Shown here piece by piece: positions 11,854 through 22,115 of a stretch of 64,000 nt of DNA. Under the pieces are notes generated by a model that did no database searches, had not been told where the DNA came from, and saw only the letters and a list, made by a program, of their open reading frames with translations. The DNA is taken from positions 124,001 through 188,000 of the forward strand of contig NISF01000001.1 in assembly GCA_002270295.1 (NCBI GenBank), in the 5' to 3' direction. Within the stretch, counting starts at the first letter, position 1. Each line of letters starts with the position of its first letter. A program made the position numbers and the translations under genes. Origin of the DNA: Enterobacter sp. 10-1 (GTDB lineage Bacteria; Pseudomonadota; Gammaproteobacteria; Enterobacterales; Enterobacteriaceae).

Positions 11854-12216
11854 ATGAAACCAAGAGTTAAAGCGTTCGTTGTTGCCGCCGCATTACTTTG
11901 CGCTGCGGGAAGCCCGATAGCGCTGGGGGCGCCTGCCGACGGTAAGGCGTCGGTGGCGACAGGTAAGGAGAGTCTGCGGGCTAAAGCGCCCGACTCAGCC
12001 AAAGTGGCGGAGTCTGGGTCGGGGAAGGTCAGCATCAATAGCGCCAGCGCGCAGGACCTGATGGAGGCGCTGAACGGCGTCGGTCTGAAGAAAGCGCAGG
12101 GGATTGTGAGCTATCGCGAAGAGTTCGGGCCGTTTAAAACTATCGACGATCTCAAACAGGTTCCCGGAATGGGGCATGCGCTGGTAGAGCGCAACCTGTC
12201 ACATCTGACCTTGTAA
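11854..12216 (+). CDS. ybaV: YbaV, ComEA-like helix-hairpin-helix protein
   Basis: Predicted exported DNA-binding protein of 120 aa. N-terminal signal peptide (MKPRVKAFVVAAALLCAAG), then a low-complexity linker and a C-terminal ComEA-type helix-hairpin-helix repeat (INSASAQDLMEALNGVGLKK and FKTIDDLKQVPGMGHALVE). ComEA homologues bind double-stranded DNA in the periplasm during uptake; whether YbaV does so is not shown by the sequence. A strong AAAAGGAG site precedes the ATG. Confidence 0.93.
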   Translation: MKPRVKAFVVAAALLCAAGSPIALGAPADGKASVATGKESLRAKAPDSAKVAESGSGKVSINSASAQDLMEALNGVGLKKAQGIVSYREEFGPFKTIDDLKQVPGMGHALVERNLSHLTL

Positions 12217-12272
12217 TTTTGCATCGGGGGGTTGCAGCAGCGTAAATCTTTGCCAGACTAAAGAGGTTACAC

Positions 12273-12289
12273 AAGTGGTGTGACCTCTT
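12273..12289 (+). promoter_or_regulatory. FadR-like operator upstream of fadM
   Basis: The 17-mer AAGTGGTGTGACCTCTT matches the FadR consensus AACTGGTCNGACCTGTT at 13 of 16 defined positions. It is the right half of a larger dyad (12261-12272 with 12278-12289). E. coli fadM is known to be controlled by FadR, so position and sequence agree. Confidence 0.55.
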
Positions 12290-12326
12290 ACCTCATCAAT
12301 GATAATAAGACGAAGGCACTTGCGCT

Positions 12327-12725
12327 ATGCAGACACAAATCAAAGTTCGCGGCTATCACCTGGATGTTTACCAGCACGTTAATAATGCCCGCTATCTCGA
12401 ATTCCTCGAGGAGGCGCGCTGGGATGGCCTGGAAAACAGCGCGGCGTTCCACTGGCTCACCGCGCGCAATATCGCGTTTGTGGTCGTGAACATTAATATT
12501 AACTATCGCCGTCCGGCGGTCCTCGGAGATGTGCTAACCGTCACCAGCCACCTGCAGCAGCTGAATGGCAAAAGCGGCACATTAAGCCAGACGGTAACCC
12601 TGAACCCCGAAGGGGAAGTGGTCGCCGATGCGATGATTACCTTTGTCTGTATCGATTTGAAAACTCAGAAGGCGCTGCCGCTGGACGGTGAGCTGCGCGA
12701 AAAGCTCGAGCAGATGGAGCTGTAG
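12327..12725 (+). CDS. fadM: FadM long-chain acyl-CoA thioesterase III
   Basis: Hotdog-fold thioesterase (TesC/YbaW) that hydrolyses unusual long-chain acyl-CoA intermediates of beta-oxidation, such as dienoyl-CoAs from oleate. It is 132 aa, full length. The 4HBT signature YHLDVYQHVNNARYLEFLEE with the catalytic Asp is near residues 11-30, and the remaining sequence is collinear with E. coli FadM (ININYRRPAVL). A FadR-like operator lies about 40 bases upstream. Confidence 0.96.
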   Translation: MQTQIKVRGYHLDVYQHVNNARYLEFLEEARWDGLENSAAFHWLTARNIAFVVVNININYRRPAVLGDVLTVTSHLQQLNGKSGTLSQTVTLNPEGEVVADAMITFVCIDLKTQKALPLDGELREKLEQMEL

Positions 12726-12783
12726 CGGCAAGGGCCGGCGCGCATATTTCCCGCCACGCGCCGACCCTAATATGGACCTGTAA

Positions 12784-12809
12784 CCCCGCTAAGCGAAGCG
12801 CGAGCGGGG
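12784..12809. repeat. Inverted repeat between fadM and queC
   Basis: CCCCGCT at 12784-12790 pairs with AGCGGGG at 12803-12809. It lies between two convergent genes and may end transcription, but it has no T run on either side. Confidence 0.4.
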
Positions 12810-12826
12810 GAAGCGTCTGGCGATGC

Positions 12827-13522
12827 TTACTGCAACCCTGTTTTTTGCTTCATCAGCGCCATGACGCCGACCTTATCGTCCTGGTACTGATTCAGGCCAT
12901 TGGCGCGCAGGTTACAGGAGGCACACTGCCCGCAGCCGTCACCCTTAATTCCGTTATAGCAGGTCAGGGTTTCGGTACGGATCAGCTCCAGCTGGCCCCA
13001 GTAGTCGGCCAGCGCCCAGGTCTCAGCCTTGTTGAGCCACATCAGCGGCGTTTCAAAGCGGATATCTTTTGCCATGCCTAGATTAACGGCGTGGTTGAGC
13101 GCTTTCACGAACTCGTCCCGACAGTCTGGATAGCCGGAGAAGTCGGTCTCGCAAACGCCGGTGATAATCGCTTCGGCTTTAACCTGATAAGCGTAGATCG
13201 CCGTCAGGGTTAAAAAGAGGATATTACGCCCGGGAACGAAGGTATTCGGAATCCCGCTGGCGTCCGGTTCGTAGTCCGGAACCGGAATGCTGTCGCGGGT
13301 CAGGCTGCTCACGGCAAGTTCGTTAAGCAGGGTCACGTCCAGCACTTTATGAGCGACGGCGCCCAGCTTTAGCGCCAGCTCGCGAGCGACGTCGATTTCT
13401 GCGCGGTGGCGCTGCCCATAGTCAAAAGTGACGCAGTGCACTTCGTCATACTGTTTCAGAGCCTGCACCAGACAGGTCGTTGAATCTTGTCCTCCGCTGA
13501 AGACAACTACGGCGCGTTTCAT
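12827..13522 (-). CDS. queC: QueC 7-cyano-7-deazaguanine synthase
   Basis: Makes preQ0 from 7-carboxy-7-deazaguanine, ammonia and ATP, in queuosine tRNA-modification synthesis. It is 231 aa. PP-loop ATPase motif SGGQDS at residues 9-14; the C-terminal zinc site is the Cys cluster in [17 protein letters not shown] chose the ATG at 13522 ([11 protein letters not shown]); another ATG two codons upstream is possible. Convergent with fadM. Confidence 0.97.
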   Translation of the reverse strand: MKRAVVVFSGGQDSTTCLVQALKQYDEVHCVTFDYGQRHRAEIDVARELALKLGAVAHKVLDVTLLNELAVSSLTRDSIPVPDYEPDASGIPNTFVPGRNILFLTLTAIYAYQVKAEAIITGVCETDFSGYPDCRDEFVKALNHAVNLGMAKDIRFETPLMWLNKAETWALADYWGQLELIRTETLTCYNGIKGDGCGQCASCNLRANGLNQYQDDKVGVMALMKQKTGLQ

Positions 13523-13588
13523 GGTCATTCCTGGCTATTAAAATGAAAGCGGTATGGTAGCGCTTGATGAGCGCGGCGACCAGCTTCA

Positions 13589-15289
13589 TCACGCCGATGA
13601 AGCCGGCAGCCAGGCGCTGGCGAAATCGAACCAGCCGCGCGCGTTAAGGCGCAGGCCGTTAACCCCCGGCGGAGCGCTAATGCGATAATTATAATTGAAC
13701 AGCGGCGTCATGATGGCATCGTCCATCAACCTGTTGAATACGTTACGCAAGGCATCGTTACGGCTGCGCTCATCCGGCTGCATCTGTACCGCATCAAGCG
13801 TTGCCTGCAAATGAGCATACTGCGCCCCGGTCAGCAGGTTTGGCCACATGCTGTCGCAGCGTAGCCACTGCTCCAGGGTATATTCCGGCGCTTCACCGAT
13901 CAGGCGATCGCCCATGATCAAATCCGCCCGCGCCAGTTCCTGGCAGCCGTCCCAGTTTTTGGCATCGTGAAAAATAAGCGTCAGGTCACAGCCGAGTTCG
14001 CTCAGCCGCTGACGTAGCTGTTCGGCCATCGTATGCAGCTCAACCGGCAGATGGTAGAGCAGGGTAAGCCGTTCGGGCAGCGCGACCTGGCGGTTTTCAG
14101 GCTCCTGCGGAATTGACCATCCGGGCAGCACTTCGTTGCTGGGGGTAATCAGATCTTCGTCCAGCGGCAGCGTTTCCAGCAGCGAGGAGCGATGAATAAG
14201 CGCCACCAGCCGCTGGGCCTGGGCTTTACTCAGACGAGGGCTTTGGCGCAGCGTCAGGTAGCAAAAGCCCAGGCTAATGCTGTTGCTGACCTGACGAAGA
14301 TGAGCCAGCTCATCGGCATCGCCAATCGTTATCTGCACCGGATGACGGCAGCTGGTGCCTAAATCCTGCTCAAAAAGCTGCGGAGTGATCCAATATTCGA
14401 CGGCCTGGATGAGCGGATGATTCAGATGATAGCGGGGATGATTCTCCAGCCGCACCAGCTCTGGACTCAGCAGCTTGAGGCGAAACGGGCCGCTGCCGAT
14501 CGTCGGATCGTCGGGATGCGCGAGGACGCTGCAATAGCTGGCAAGGCGAAACGGCAGCCAGTAATCCGGGCGATGCAGCGTGATAGTCAGGCGCTGAGCG
14601 TGGGTAACATCAATCCGGCTGATGCTGGCGAAGAGCGTACGCAATGCCGGTATATTGAGCAGCATCAGCAGACGCTGCCGTAGCTGAGGGGTCTCTATCG
14701 GGTCGCCGTTGTGCCAGAACAGCGTCGAGCGGATGTAAAAATGCCAACGCAATCCGTCTGCCGAGACTTGCCAGTGATGAGCCAGGTCCCCCATCGGGCA
14801 GGTACTTTGCGCATCAAAACGCAGTAAACCGGAAAATATCTGCCCGGCGAGGTGCTGCTCCGCTCGGCCGGGTAAAAAGCCGGGCCGCAGCGGTTCGAGC
14901 GGGCGATAGTAGGGGATACGCAGGGTCGGCGTATTGTTCTGCCACTGGCCGCCGAGGAACGGCGACAGCAGCGCTTTAAGATCGACCGGCGCCAGCTGGG
15001 CCAGCTCCAGCGCATTTTTCTGCTGTCCGCTATTTAGCGCCAGCTCCATCATCTCGTTACGCAGCATCTCTGGCGAGGTGTGAAAAAGAAGGGTGCCGCG
15101 CTTTCCACGCCCGGAGCTGGCCTGCCAGCTCAGCCAGCCGGCGTCCTGCGCCTGGCGCAACAGCGTGCGGATATGGCGTTCGCTGCAAAAACAGCGCTCC
15201 GCCAGCTCGCCAACGGTGACCTGCTGCGGGGCGCCGGAAGAGGGCAGCCAGAGGCGCTGGTACTGGTTCAGCCTGTTCAGTAATCTCAT
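13589..15289 (-). CDS. ybaE: YbaE, SgrR-family HTH and solute-binding regulator
   Basis: Two-domain transcriptional regulator of 566 aa, collinear with E. coli YbaE. The N-terminal winged helix-turn-helix (TVGELAERCFCSERHIRTLLRQAQ, about residues 25-48) is followed by a domain related to oligopeptide-binding proteins (SBP_bac_5) covering most of the rest, as in SgrR. Its ligand and targets are unknown; the neighbours do not resolve this. The ATG at 15289 (MRLLNRLNQYQ) was chosen over one 19 codons upstream, which would run into the repeat array and is not conserved. Confidence 0.9.
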   Translation of the reverse strand: MRLLNRLNQYQRLWLPSSGAPQQVTVGELAERCFCSERHIRTLLRQAQDAGWLSWQASSGRGKRGTLLFHTSPEMLRNEMMELALNSGQQKNALELAQLAPVDLKALLSPFLGGQWQNNTPTLRIPYYRPLEPLRPGFLPGRAEQHLAGQIFSGLLRFDAQSTCPMGDLAHHWQVSADGLRWHFYIRSTLFWHNGDPIETPQLRQRLLMLLNIPALRTLFASISRIDVTHAQRLTITLHRPDYWLPFRLASYCSVLAHPDDPTIGSGPFRLKLLSPELVRLENHPRYHLNHPLIQAVEYWITPQLFEQDLGTSCRHPVQITIGDADELAHLRQVSNSISLGFCYLTLRQSPRLSKAQAQRLVALIHRSSLLETLPLDEDLITPSNEVLPGWSIPQEPENRQVALPERLTLLYHLPVELHTMAEQLRQRLSELGCDLTLIFHDAKNWDGCQELARADLIMGDRLIGEAPEYTLEQWLRCDSMWPNLLTGAQYAHLQATLDAVQMQPDERSRNDALRNVFNRLMDDAIMTPLFNYNYRISAPPGVNGLRLNARGWFDFASAWLPASSA

Positions 15290-15883
15290 ATACACTTCAT
15301 CCTTCAACCTGCCTCTGCGTTGGCTGCGCTTACTCACCCCAGTCACTTACTGGCGTAAGCTCCTGGGGATTCGCGCACTTGCCGCCTTGATGCAGGCCGA
15401 ATGATGTTGTGTATATTCACCTCACCTGACAAGGCAATCTCTGTGTTGCTTGCAATTGCTCACCCCAGTCACTTACTGGCGTAAGCTCCTGGGGATTCGC
15501 GCACTTGCCGCCTTGATGCAGGCCGAATGATTTTGTGTATATTCACCTCACCTGACAAGGCTGTCTCTGTGTTGCTTGCAATTGCTCACCCCAGTCACTT
15601 ACTGGCGTAAGCTCCTGGGATTCGCGTACTTGCCGCCTTGATGCAGGCCGAATGATTTTGTGTATATTCACTTCACCTGACAAGGCTGTCTCTGCGCTGG
15701 TTATGTTGCTTGTATTGCTTGCGGCGATTACCCGACCCATCCTTCGGCCTCGTCCATTTGGGGCCTGCGCAAGCGTGGTTTATAAACCCGGAACAATAAA
15801 AAATATCTATTCACTATTACTTCCGTATATCTCAGGCAATACTGGAACACAAGCAAAACCCACCTCACCTCCGGGAGCAAAAC
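15290..15883. other. ybaE/cof divergent intergenic region, largely repeat
   Basis: Nearly 600 bases with no gene. Most of it is a three-copy tandem repeat (listed separately). The 160 bases before cof are unique and AT-rich, and would hold the cof promoter. Confidence 0.85.
15333..15720. repeat. Tandem repeat, three copies of a 126-bp unit
   Basis: Units begin CTCACCCCAGTCACTTACTG at 15333, 15459 and 15585, so the period is exactly 126. Copies differ at only a few positions; the third lacks one G in its CTGGGG. Each unit starts with a hairpin: CCCCAG with CTGGGG outside, CTTAC with GTAAG inside, and a TGGC loop. The outer bases before 15333 resemble the end of a further unit. Each copy also carries TGTGTATATTCAC. 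Confidence 0.93.
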
Positions 15884-16702
15884 ATGGCAAGACTCGCCGC
15901 ATTTGATATGGACGGTACGCTGTTAATGCCGGACCATCGTCTGGGAGAACTCACGCTTGCGACCTTGAAGCGCCTGCGTGAACGCGACATTACCCTGACC
16001 TTTGCCACCGGTCGCCATGCTCTGGAAATGCGCCATGTGATCGGCGAGCTTGCGCTCGATGCGTTCCTTATCACCGGCAACGGCACGCGCATTCACTCCC
16101 TGGAGGGAGAGGTGCTGCATCAATGCGATCTGGAGCCGGGCGTTGCTGAGCTCGTTCTGCACAGCGTCTGGGATACGACGGCCAGCATGCACGTATTCAA
16201 TGACGGCGGTTGGTTTACCGGGCAGGCGATCCCCGAGCTGCTGCAGGCGCATATTTTTAGCGGCTTCCGCTACCACATCTGTGATTTAAAACGCATGCCG
16301 GCGCACGAGGTCACCAAAGTGTGCTTCTGCGGCGATCATCAGGATCTCCAGCGGCTGAAAGTTCAGCTTACTGAAACCTTGGGCGATCGCGCACATATGT
16401 GTTTCTCGGCCGTTGATTGCCTGGAGGTGCTGCCGAATGGCTGTAATAAAGGCGCGGCGCTGGCGGTACTTAGCCAGCATCTTGGCCTGACGCTGCAGGA
16501 TTGCATGGCGTTTGGTGACGCGATGAACGATCGCGAGATGCTGGGCAGCGTCGGGCGCGGTGTGATAATGGGCAACGCAATGGCGCAGCTTAAGGCAGAG
16601 CTGCCGCATTTACCGGTTATTGGAGACTGCCGCAACCAGGCCGTTTCCCACTTTTTAACGCATTGGCTGGATAATCCCGATCTTCCTTATTCCCCCGAAT
16701 AA
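15884..16702 (+). CDS. cof: Cof, HMP-PP phosphatase (HAD family)
   Basis: HAD-superfamily (Cof-type IIB) phosphatase of 272 aa that hydrolyses 4-amino-2-methyl-5-hydroxymethylpyrimidine diphosphate and related phosphates. The catalytic DMDGTL motif places Asp8 and Asp10 at the N-terminus. Motif II ATGR is near residue 45, and motif IV is GDAMNDREM. Full length relative to E. coli Cof, and preceded by GGGAGC. Confidence 0.96.
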   Translation: MARLAAFDMDGTLLMPDHRLGELTLATLKRLRERDITLTFATGRHALEMRHVIGELALDAFLITGNGTRIHSLEGEVLHQCDLEPGVAELVLHSVWDTTASMHVFNDGGWFTGQAIPELLQAHIFSGFRYHICDLKRMPAHEVTKVCFCGDHQDLQRLKVQLTETLGDRAHMCFSAVDCLEVLPNGCNKGAALAVLSQHLGLTLQDCMAFGDAMNDREMLGSVGRGVIMGNAMAQLKAELPHLPVIGDCRNQAVSHFLTHWLDNPDLPYSPE

Positions 16703-16717
16703 TCAGACCATTCCAGC

Positions 16718-16764
16718 AAGCCAGGCCTATGCTCGTGATGATGCATTAAGCCTGGCTTTTTTTA
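16718..16764 (+). terminator. cof terminator, probably bidirectional
   Basis: Stem AAGCCAGGC / GCCTGGCTT (16718-16726 with 16750-16758) followed by TTTTTT. It also abuts the 3' end of the convergent cdsH gene. Confidence 0.82.
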
Positions 16765-17814
16765 TTGCGCTGCCACTCTTGCCGCAATTTGCGCCTGCCA
16801 CGGCGTGATGTCGCCGATATTGGCCGCCACCCACCGGGGATCGTAATAGCTTTCGAGGTAGCGTTCGCCGCTATCGCAGAGCAGGGTCACAATCGAGCCG
16901 GTCCGCCCTTCGGCGCGCATGCGTACGGCAAGCTCCAGCACGCCCCACATATTGGTGCCGGTGGAAGCCCCAACCTTACGACCCAGCAGCGTTTCCAGCC
17001 ACAGGGCGGTCGCGACGCTGGCGGCATCCGGCACGCGCAGCATTTCATCAACCACATCCGGGATAAATGACGGTTCGACGCGCGGACGGCCGATGCCTTC
17101 TATTTTGCTGCCGATCGGGCTGCGCAGGCTGGCATCGCGGGTCTGCCAGTAGTCGAGAAACACCGAATTTTGCGGGTCAACCACCATCAGCCGGGTATCG
17201 TAGCCCTGGCTGCGGATATAGCGGCCGATAGTTGCTGAGGTCCCGCCGGTTCCCGCGCTCATCACGATATATGACGGCTGCGGATGCGGCTCATGGGTCA
17301 TCTGGCGGAAGATGCTGTCGGCAATGTTATTGTTTCCTCGCCAGTCGGTCGCCCGCTCGGCAAAGGTAAACTGGTCCATATAGTGGCCGTTCAGTTCGCG
17401 AGCCAGGGTTTCGGACGCGGCGTAGATTTCGCAGGCGCTGGTCACGAAATGGCAGCGACCGCCGTAAAACTCGATCTGTTCGATTTTGCGCTTCGCCGTA
17501 CAGGAGGGCATCACGGCAATGAACGGCAGGCCCAGCAGGCGGGCGAAGTAGGCCTCAGACACCGCGGTCGAGCCGGAAGACGATTCGATAATCGTCGTCC
17601 CTTCTTTAATCCAGCCATTGCACAGGCCATAAAGGAAGAGCGAGCGCGCCAGGCGATGCTTCAGGCTGCCGGTGGGATGGGTACTTTCATCCTTCAGGTA
17701 GATCTGGATCCCGGGGAATCCGGGCAGCGCCAGGCGAATAAGGTGCGTGTCGGCGGAGCGCTGATAGTCGGCGTTGATTTCGCTAATGGCGTGTTTTACC
17801 CAGGCGCTGTTCAT
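16762..17814 (-). CDS. cdsH: L-cysteine desulfhydrase, PLP-dependent (CdsH/CcdA type)
   Basis: Fold-type II PLP enzyme of the cysteine synthase family, 350 aa. The PLP lysine is in [12 protein letters not shown] (about residue 52), and the phosphate-binding loop is [12 protein letters not shown]. The gene is divergent from decR. In Salmonella (CdsH) and Pantoea (CcdA), genes of this type next to a DecR homologue encode cysteine desulfhydrases that remove excess cysteine; E. coli K-12 lacks it here. Specificity is inferred from the pairing. The ATG at 17814 has AGGAA six bases upstream, while the ATG at 17820 abuts that site. Confidence 0.8.
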   Translation of the reverse strand: MNSAWVKHAISEINADYQRSADTHLIRLALPGFPGIQIYLKDESTHPTGSLKHRLARSLFLYGLCNGWIKEGTTIIESSSGSTAVSEAYFARLLGLPFIAVMPSCTAKRKIEQIEFYGGRCHFVTSACEIYAASETLARELNGHYMDQFTFAERATDWRGNNNIADSIFRQMTHEPHPQPSYIVMSAGTGGTSATIGRYIRSQGYDTRLMVVDPQNSVFLDYWQTRDASLRSPIGSKIEGIGRPRVEPSFIPDVVDEMLRVPDAASVATALWLETLLGRKVGASTGTNMWGVLELAVRMRAEGRTGSIVTLLCDSGERYLESYYDPRWVAANIGDITPWQAQIAARVAAQ

Positions 17815-17929
17815 CTTCATTTCCTGTTTGTCATTTTGTGCCCAGCTTAAAGGAAGTTGAAGGAAAAATTGTTGCTATTTAGCCTTTGAATTACAATGAA
17901 AGGAGTAAAATTTTCTCTATTGGTGACCT

Positions 17930-18388
17930 ATGTTAGATAAAATTGACCGCAAGCTGCTTTCTTTGCTGCAGACAGACTGCACCCTTTCTTTGCAGGCGTT
18001 GGCTGATGCCGTTAATCTGACCACCACGCCCTGCTGGAAACGGCTGAAGCGGCTGGAAGATGAGGGTATCCTGCGCGAGCGGGTCGCGCTGCTGGATGCA
18101 GAAAAACTCGGTCTTAGCCTGACGGCCTTTGTGCTGATAAAGACCCAGCACCACAGCAGCGACTGGTACTGCCGCTTCGTGAGCGAGGTGACGCAAATGG
18201 CGGAAGTTCTCGGCTTCTGGCGCATGGCGGGGGAGTATGATTACCTGCTGCGGGTCCAGGTCGCGGATATGAAACGCTACGATGATTTTTATAAACGACT
18301 GGTGAACAGCGTTCCGGGACTCTCTGATGTTACTTCGAGTTTCGCGATGGAACAGATAAAATACACCACGGCCTTACCGATTGATTAA
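17930..18388 (+). CDS. decR: DecR, Lrp/AsnC-family regulator of cysteine detoxification
   Basis: Transcription factor of 152 aa (formerly YbaO). N-terminal winged HTH ([25 protein letters not shown], about residues 20-45), then the RAM ligand-binding domain ([20 protein letters not shown]). In E. coli DecR senses cysteine and activates yhaOM; here the adjacent divergent desulfhydrase gene is its probable target, with operators expected in the roughly 115-base gap. Confidence 0.93.
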   Translation: MLDKIDRKLLSLLQTDCTLSLQALADAVNLTTTPCWKRLKRLEDEGILRERVALLDAEKLGLSLTAFVLIKTQHHSSDWYCRFVSEVTQMAEVLGFWRMAGEYDYLLRVQVADMKRYDDFYKRLVNSVPGLSDVTSSFAMEQIKYTTALPID

Positions 18389-18430
18389 CGGCGTTTGCCG
18401 CGACGATTTATACACTCAGGATTTAACTGC

Positions 18431-20203
18431 TTGCGATTATTTGCTCAACTTAGCTGGTACTTTCGCCGGGAGTGGCGCCGTTATCTCGGCGCTATTGCTC
18501 TACTGGCCATTATTGCCGTTTTACAGCTGATTCCGCCTAAGGTGGTGGGGATTGTGGTTGATGGCGTCACCAAAGAACATTACACCGCTGAAAAGGTGTG
18601 GATGTGGGTTGGCGTGCTGGTACTGATCGCGATAATGGTTTACCTCCTGCGCTATGTCTGGCGCGTGCTGCTGTTTGGCGCCTCTTATCAGCTGGCCGTC
18701 GAGCTGCGGGAAGATTTTTATCGCCAGCTGAGCCGCCAGCATCCGGCCTTCTACCTGCGCCACCGCACCGGCGACCTGATCGCCCGCGCCACCAACGACG
18801 TTGACCGGGTGGTCTTCGCGGCGGGGGAGGGCGTGCTGACGCTGGTGGATTCACTGGTGATGGGCTGCGCGGTGCTGATCGTGATGTCGACGCAAATCAG
18901 CTGGCAGCTCACGCTGCTGGCGCTGCTGCCGATGCCGGTGATGGCGCTGGTGATTAAGCGCAACGGCGATGCCCTGCACGAGCGTTTCCGCGTGGCGCAG
19001 GCGGCGTTCTCAAGCCTCAACGACCGAACCCAGGAAAGCCTGACCAGTATCCGCATGATTAAAGCCTTTGGCCTGGAAGACCGGCAGTCGGCGCAGTTCG
19101 CGGCCGATGCGGAGGATACCGGTAAGAAAAATATGCGCGTGGCGCGCATCGATGCGCGCTTTGACCCGACGATCTATATCGCTATCGGGACCGCCAATCT
19201 GCTGGCGATCGGCGGCGGGAGCTGGATGGTGCTGCAGGGCAGCATGACCCTGGGTCAGCTCACCAGCTTTGTCATGTATCTGGGGCTGATGATTTGGCCC
19301 ATGCTGGCGCTGGCGTGGATGTTTAATATCGTCGAGCGCGGCAGCGCGGCCTATAGCCGAATTCGCACGATGCTGGAAGAGGCGCCGGCGGTCAAAGACG
19401 GCAGCGAAACGGCGCCGGAAGGGCGCGGCATGCTTAACGTTGCCGTGCGCGAGTTTATCTATCCTCAGGCCAACAAACCCTCGCTGGAAAAGGTCAATTT
19501 TGTGCTGCAGCCGGGGCAAATGCTTGGTATCTGCGGGCCAACCGGCTCGGGGAAAAGCACTATTCTGGCGCTGATACAGCGCCACTTCGACGTCACCCAG
19601 GGGGATATTCGTTTTCATGATATTCCTTTAACCCGGCTACAGCTGGACAGCTGGCGCGGTCGGCTGGCGGTGGTCAATCAGACGCCGTTCCTGTTTTCCG
19701 ACACCGTGGCAAACAACATCGCGCTCGGCAGGCCCGAGGCGACGGCTGAGCAAATTGAGCGGGTGGCGCGCCTCGCCAGCGTTCACGAGGATATTCTGCG
19801 TCTGCCCCAGGGCTATGAGACCGAGGTGGGTGAACGCGGCGTGATGCTGTCCGGCGGGCAGAAACAGCGCATCTCCATTGCTCGCGCGCTGCTGCTGGAG
19901 GCGGAGATCCTGATTCTCGACGATGCCCTGTCGGCGGTAGACGGCCGTACGGAGCACCAGATACTGTATAACCTGCGGCAGTGGGGAGAAGGCCGGACGG
20001 TGATCATCAGCGCCCATCGACTATCGGCATTGACGGAAGCCAGCGAAATTCTGGTCATGCAGCATGGTCATATTGCCCAGCGCGGCCGCCATGAGGTGCT
20101 GGCAGCGCAGCCGGGCTGGTATCGCGATATGTACCGCTATCAGCAGCTGGAGGCGGCGCTGGATGACGCCCCTCATGAACTTGAGGAGGCTGCCGATGCG
20201 TAG
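18431..20203 (+). CDS. mdlA: MdlA, ABC multidrug exporter half-transporter
   Basis: ABC exporter half (SmdA type) of 590 aa: six-helix transmembrane domain followed by an NBD with Walker [10 protein letters not shown], signature LSGGQ and Walker B LILDD. The last residue of Walker B is Asp where the catalytic Glu normally sits, so this NBD contributes a degenerate ATP site, as in heterodimeric exporters. Translation starts at a TTG (18431); this matches the E. coli start, and CAGG lies about 10 bases upstream. The gene overlaps mdlB by 8 bases. Confidence 0.93.
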   Translation: MRLFAQLSWYFRREWRRYLGAIALLAIIAVLQLIPPKVVGIVVDGVTKEHYTAEKVWMWVGVLVLIAIMVYLLRYVWRVLLFGASYQLAVELREDFYRQLSRQHPAFYLRHRTGDLIARATNDVDRVVFAAGEGVLTLVDSLVMGCAVLIVMSTQISWQLTLLALLPMPVMALVIKRNGDALHERFRVAQAAFSSLNDRTQESLTSIRMIKAFGLEDRQSAQFAADAEDTGKKNMRVARIDARFDPTIYIAIGTANLLAIGGGSWMVLQGSMTLGQLTSFVMYLGLMIWPMLALAWMFNIVERGSAAYSRIRTMLEEAPAVKDGSETAPEGRGMLNVAVREFIYPQANKPSLEKVNFVLQPGQMLGICGPTGSGKSTILALIQRHFDVTQGDIRFHDIPLTRLQLDSWRGRLAVVNQTPFLFSDTVANNIALGRPEATAEQIERVARLASVHEDILRLPQGYETEVGERGVMLSGGQKQRISIARALLLEAEILILDDALSAVDGRTEHQILYNLRQWGEGRTVIISAHRLSALTEASEILVMQHGHIAQRGRHEVLAAQPGWYRDMYRYQQLEAALDDAPHELEEAADA

Positions 20204-21974
20204 TTTTACCGAACTCTGGCCGACCTTAAAACGCCTGCTGGTCTACGGCTCGCCGTGGCGCAGGCCGCTGCTGATTGCGGTAGGAATGATGTGGGTTGCG
20301 GCGGCGGCTGAAGTTAGCGGCCCGCTGCTGATCAGCTATTTCATCGACAATATGGTGGCGAAGAATTCGCTGCCGCTGAAGCTGGTTAGCGGCCTCGCGG
20401 TGGCCTATATCGGCCTGCAGATCCTCGCGGCGACGCTGCACTACAACCAGTCGTTGCTGTTTAACCGCGCCGCCGTCGGCGTCGTTCAGCAGCTGCGTAG
20501 CGACGTGATGGACGCCGCGCTGCGCCAGCCGCTTAGTGAATTCGATACTCAGCCGGTCGGGCAGCTTATCTCCCGGGTGACTAACGACACCGAGGTGATC
20601 CGCGATCTCTACGTCACCGTGGTGGCGACGGTGCTGCGCAGCGCGGCGCTGATTGGCGCAATGCTGGTGGCGATGTTCAGCCTCGACTGGCGCATGGCGC
20701 TGGTGGCGCTGGCGATTTTCCCGGCGGTGCTGATCGTCATGATGATCTATCAGCGCTACAGCACGCCTATCGTCCGGCGGGTGCGCGCCTGGCTGGCGGA
20801 CATCAACGACGGCTTTAATGAAGTCATTAACGGCATGGGCGTTATCCAGCAGTTCCGCCAGCAGGCGCGGTTCGGCGAGCGGATGCGCGAGGCCAGCTAT
20901 GCCCACTATCTGGCGCGTATGCAAACGCTGCGTCTCGACGGCTTCCTGCTGCGCCCGCTGCTCAGCCTGTTCTCGACGCTGGTGCTGTGCGGGCTGCTGA
21001 TGCTCTTTGGCTTCAGCGCCACGGGAACCATTGAGGTTGGGGTGCTGTATGCCTTTATCAGCTATCTCGGTCGGCTGAACGAGCCGCTGATTGAGCTGAC
21101 GACTCAGCAGTCGATGCTGCAGCAGGCGGTGGTGGCCGGCGAGCGGGTCTTCGAGCTGATGGATCGGCCGCGCCAGGCGTGGGGGCAGGATGATGCGCCG
21201 CTGCGCAGCGGGACGGTATCGATCGAGGATCTCTCTTTCGCCTACCGCGGCGATCGGCTGGTGCTGCAGGATATCAACCTTGAAATTCCGTCCCGCAGCT
21301 TTGTGGCGCTGGTTGGCCACACCGGTAGCGGCAAAAGTACGCTCGCCAGCCTGATGATGGGCTACTACCCGCTGAGCAAAGGCGAGATCCGCATTGACGG
21401 TCGTCCGCTCTCTTCTTTAAGCCACAGCGCATTACGCCAGGGCGTCGCAATGGTGCAGCAGGATCCGGTCGTGCTGGCCGATACCTTCTACGCCAACGTC
21501 ACTCTCGGTCGCGATATCAGCGAGGCGCAGGTCTGGGAAGCGCTGGAAGCCGTTCAGCTGGCCGAGCTGGCGCGCGGCATGAACGGCGGGCTCTATACCC
21601 TGCTGGGCGAGCAGGGCAACAACCTCTCGGTAGGCCAGAAGCAGCTTCTGGCGCTGGCCCGGGTGCTGGTTGATACTCCGCAGATACTGATCCTTGACGA
21701 GGCTACGGCGAATATCGACTCCGGCACCGAGCAGGCGATCCAGCAGGCGCTGGCAAAGGTCCGCCAGAACACCACGCTGATTGTGATTGCCCATCGCCTG
21801 TCGACGATAGTCGAAGCGGACACGATTCTGGTGCTCCATCGCGGCCAGGCCGTCGAGCGCGGCAACCATCAGCAGCTGCTGGCGGAAAAGGGACGCTACT
21901 GGCAGATGTATCAGCTGCAGCTGGCCGGCGAAGAGCTGGCGGCGAGCTCGCAGGAAGAGTCTCTTATTGCCTGA
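20196..21974 (+). CDS. mdlB: MdlB, ABC multidrug exporter half-transporter
   Basis: Partner half of MdlA, 592 aa. Transmembrane domain, then NBD with Walker [10 protein letters not shown], a variant signature LSVGQ, and Walker [12 protein letters not shown] with the normal catalytic Glu. The heterodimer would therefore have one canonical and one degenerate ATP site. The ATG at 20196 lies before the mdlA stop (8-base overlap) and has TTGAGGAGG upstream, so translation is coupled. An in-frame ATG at 20064 lies inside mdlA and is ignored. The exported substrate is not known from sequence. Confidence 0.95.
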   Translation: MRSFTELWPTLKRLLVYGSPWRRPLLIAVGMMWVAAAAEVSGPLLISYFIDNMVAKNSLPLKLVSGLAVAYIGLQILAATLHYNQSLLFNRAAVGVVQQLRSDVMDAALRQPLSEFDTQPVGQLISRVTNDTEVIRDLYVTVVATVLRSAALIGAMLVAMFSLDWRMALVALAIFPAVLIVMMIYQRYSTPIVRRVRAWLADINDGFNEVINGMGVIQQFRQQARFGERMREASYAHYLARMQTLRLDGFLLRPLLSLFSTLVLCGLLMLFGFSATGTIEVGVLYAFISYLGRLNEPLIELTTQQSMLQQAVVAGERVFELMDRPRQAWGQDDAPLRSGTVSIEDLSFAYRGDRLVLQDINLEIPSRSFVALVGHTGSGKSTLASLMMGYYPLSKGEIRIDGRPLSSLSHSALRQGVAMVQQDPVVLADTFYANVTLGRDISEAQVWEALEAVQLAELARGMNGGLYTLLGEQGNNLSVGQKQLLALARVLVDTPQILILDEATANIDSGTEQAIQQALAKVRQNTTLIVIAHRLSTIVEADTILVLHRGQAVERGNHQQLLAEKGRYWQMYQLQLAGEELAASSQEESLIA

Positions 21975-22036
21975 TGCACTATAAGCAGGCAGTGATTCTG
22001 CGGCGATATAGCATGGTGCAAAAATGCAACCTTTTG

Positions 22037-22053
22037 TGCACTGAAATGGTGCG
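22037..22053 (+). promoter_or_regulatory. NtrC-like enhancer site upstream of glnK
   Basis: TGCACTGAAATGGTGCG matches the NtrC consensus TGCACTAAAATGGTGCA at 15 of 17 positions. It lies about 110 bases upstream of the sigma-54 promoter, a usual enhancer distance. A second half-site, TGGTGCA, occurs 20-25 bases upstream of it. Confidence 0.8.
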
Positions 22054-22115
22054 TTTTTAGACGTCGCCGGGCGCTTTCCCCCTCGTTCCCGGGCCGTTTC
22101 TCTCTTTTCTTCATC

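Noticed and set aside
15333-15720. CRISPR array
   Set aside because: The period is 126 bases and the whole unit is repeated; there are no short repeats with unique spacers and no cas genes.
20226-21320. 364-codon minus-strand frame
   Set aside because: Antisense of mdlB with His/Gln/Arg-rich nonsense composition.
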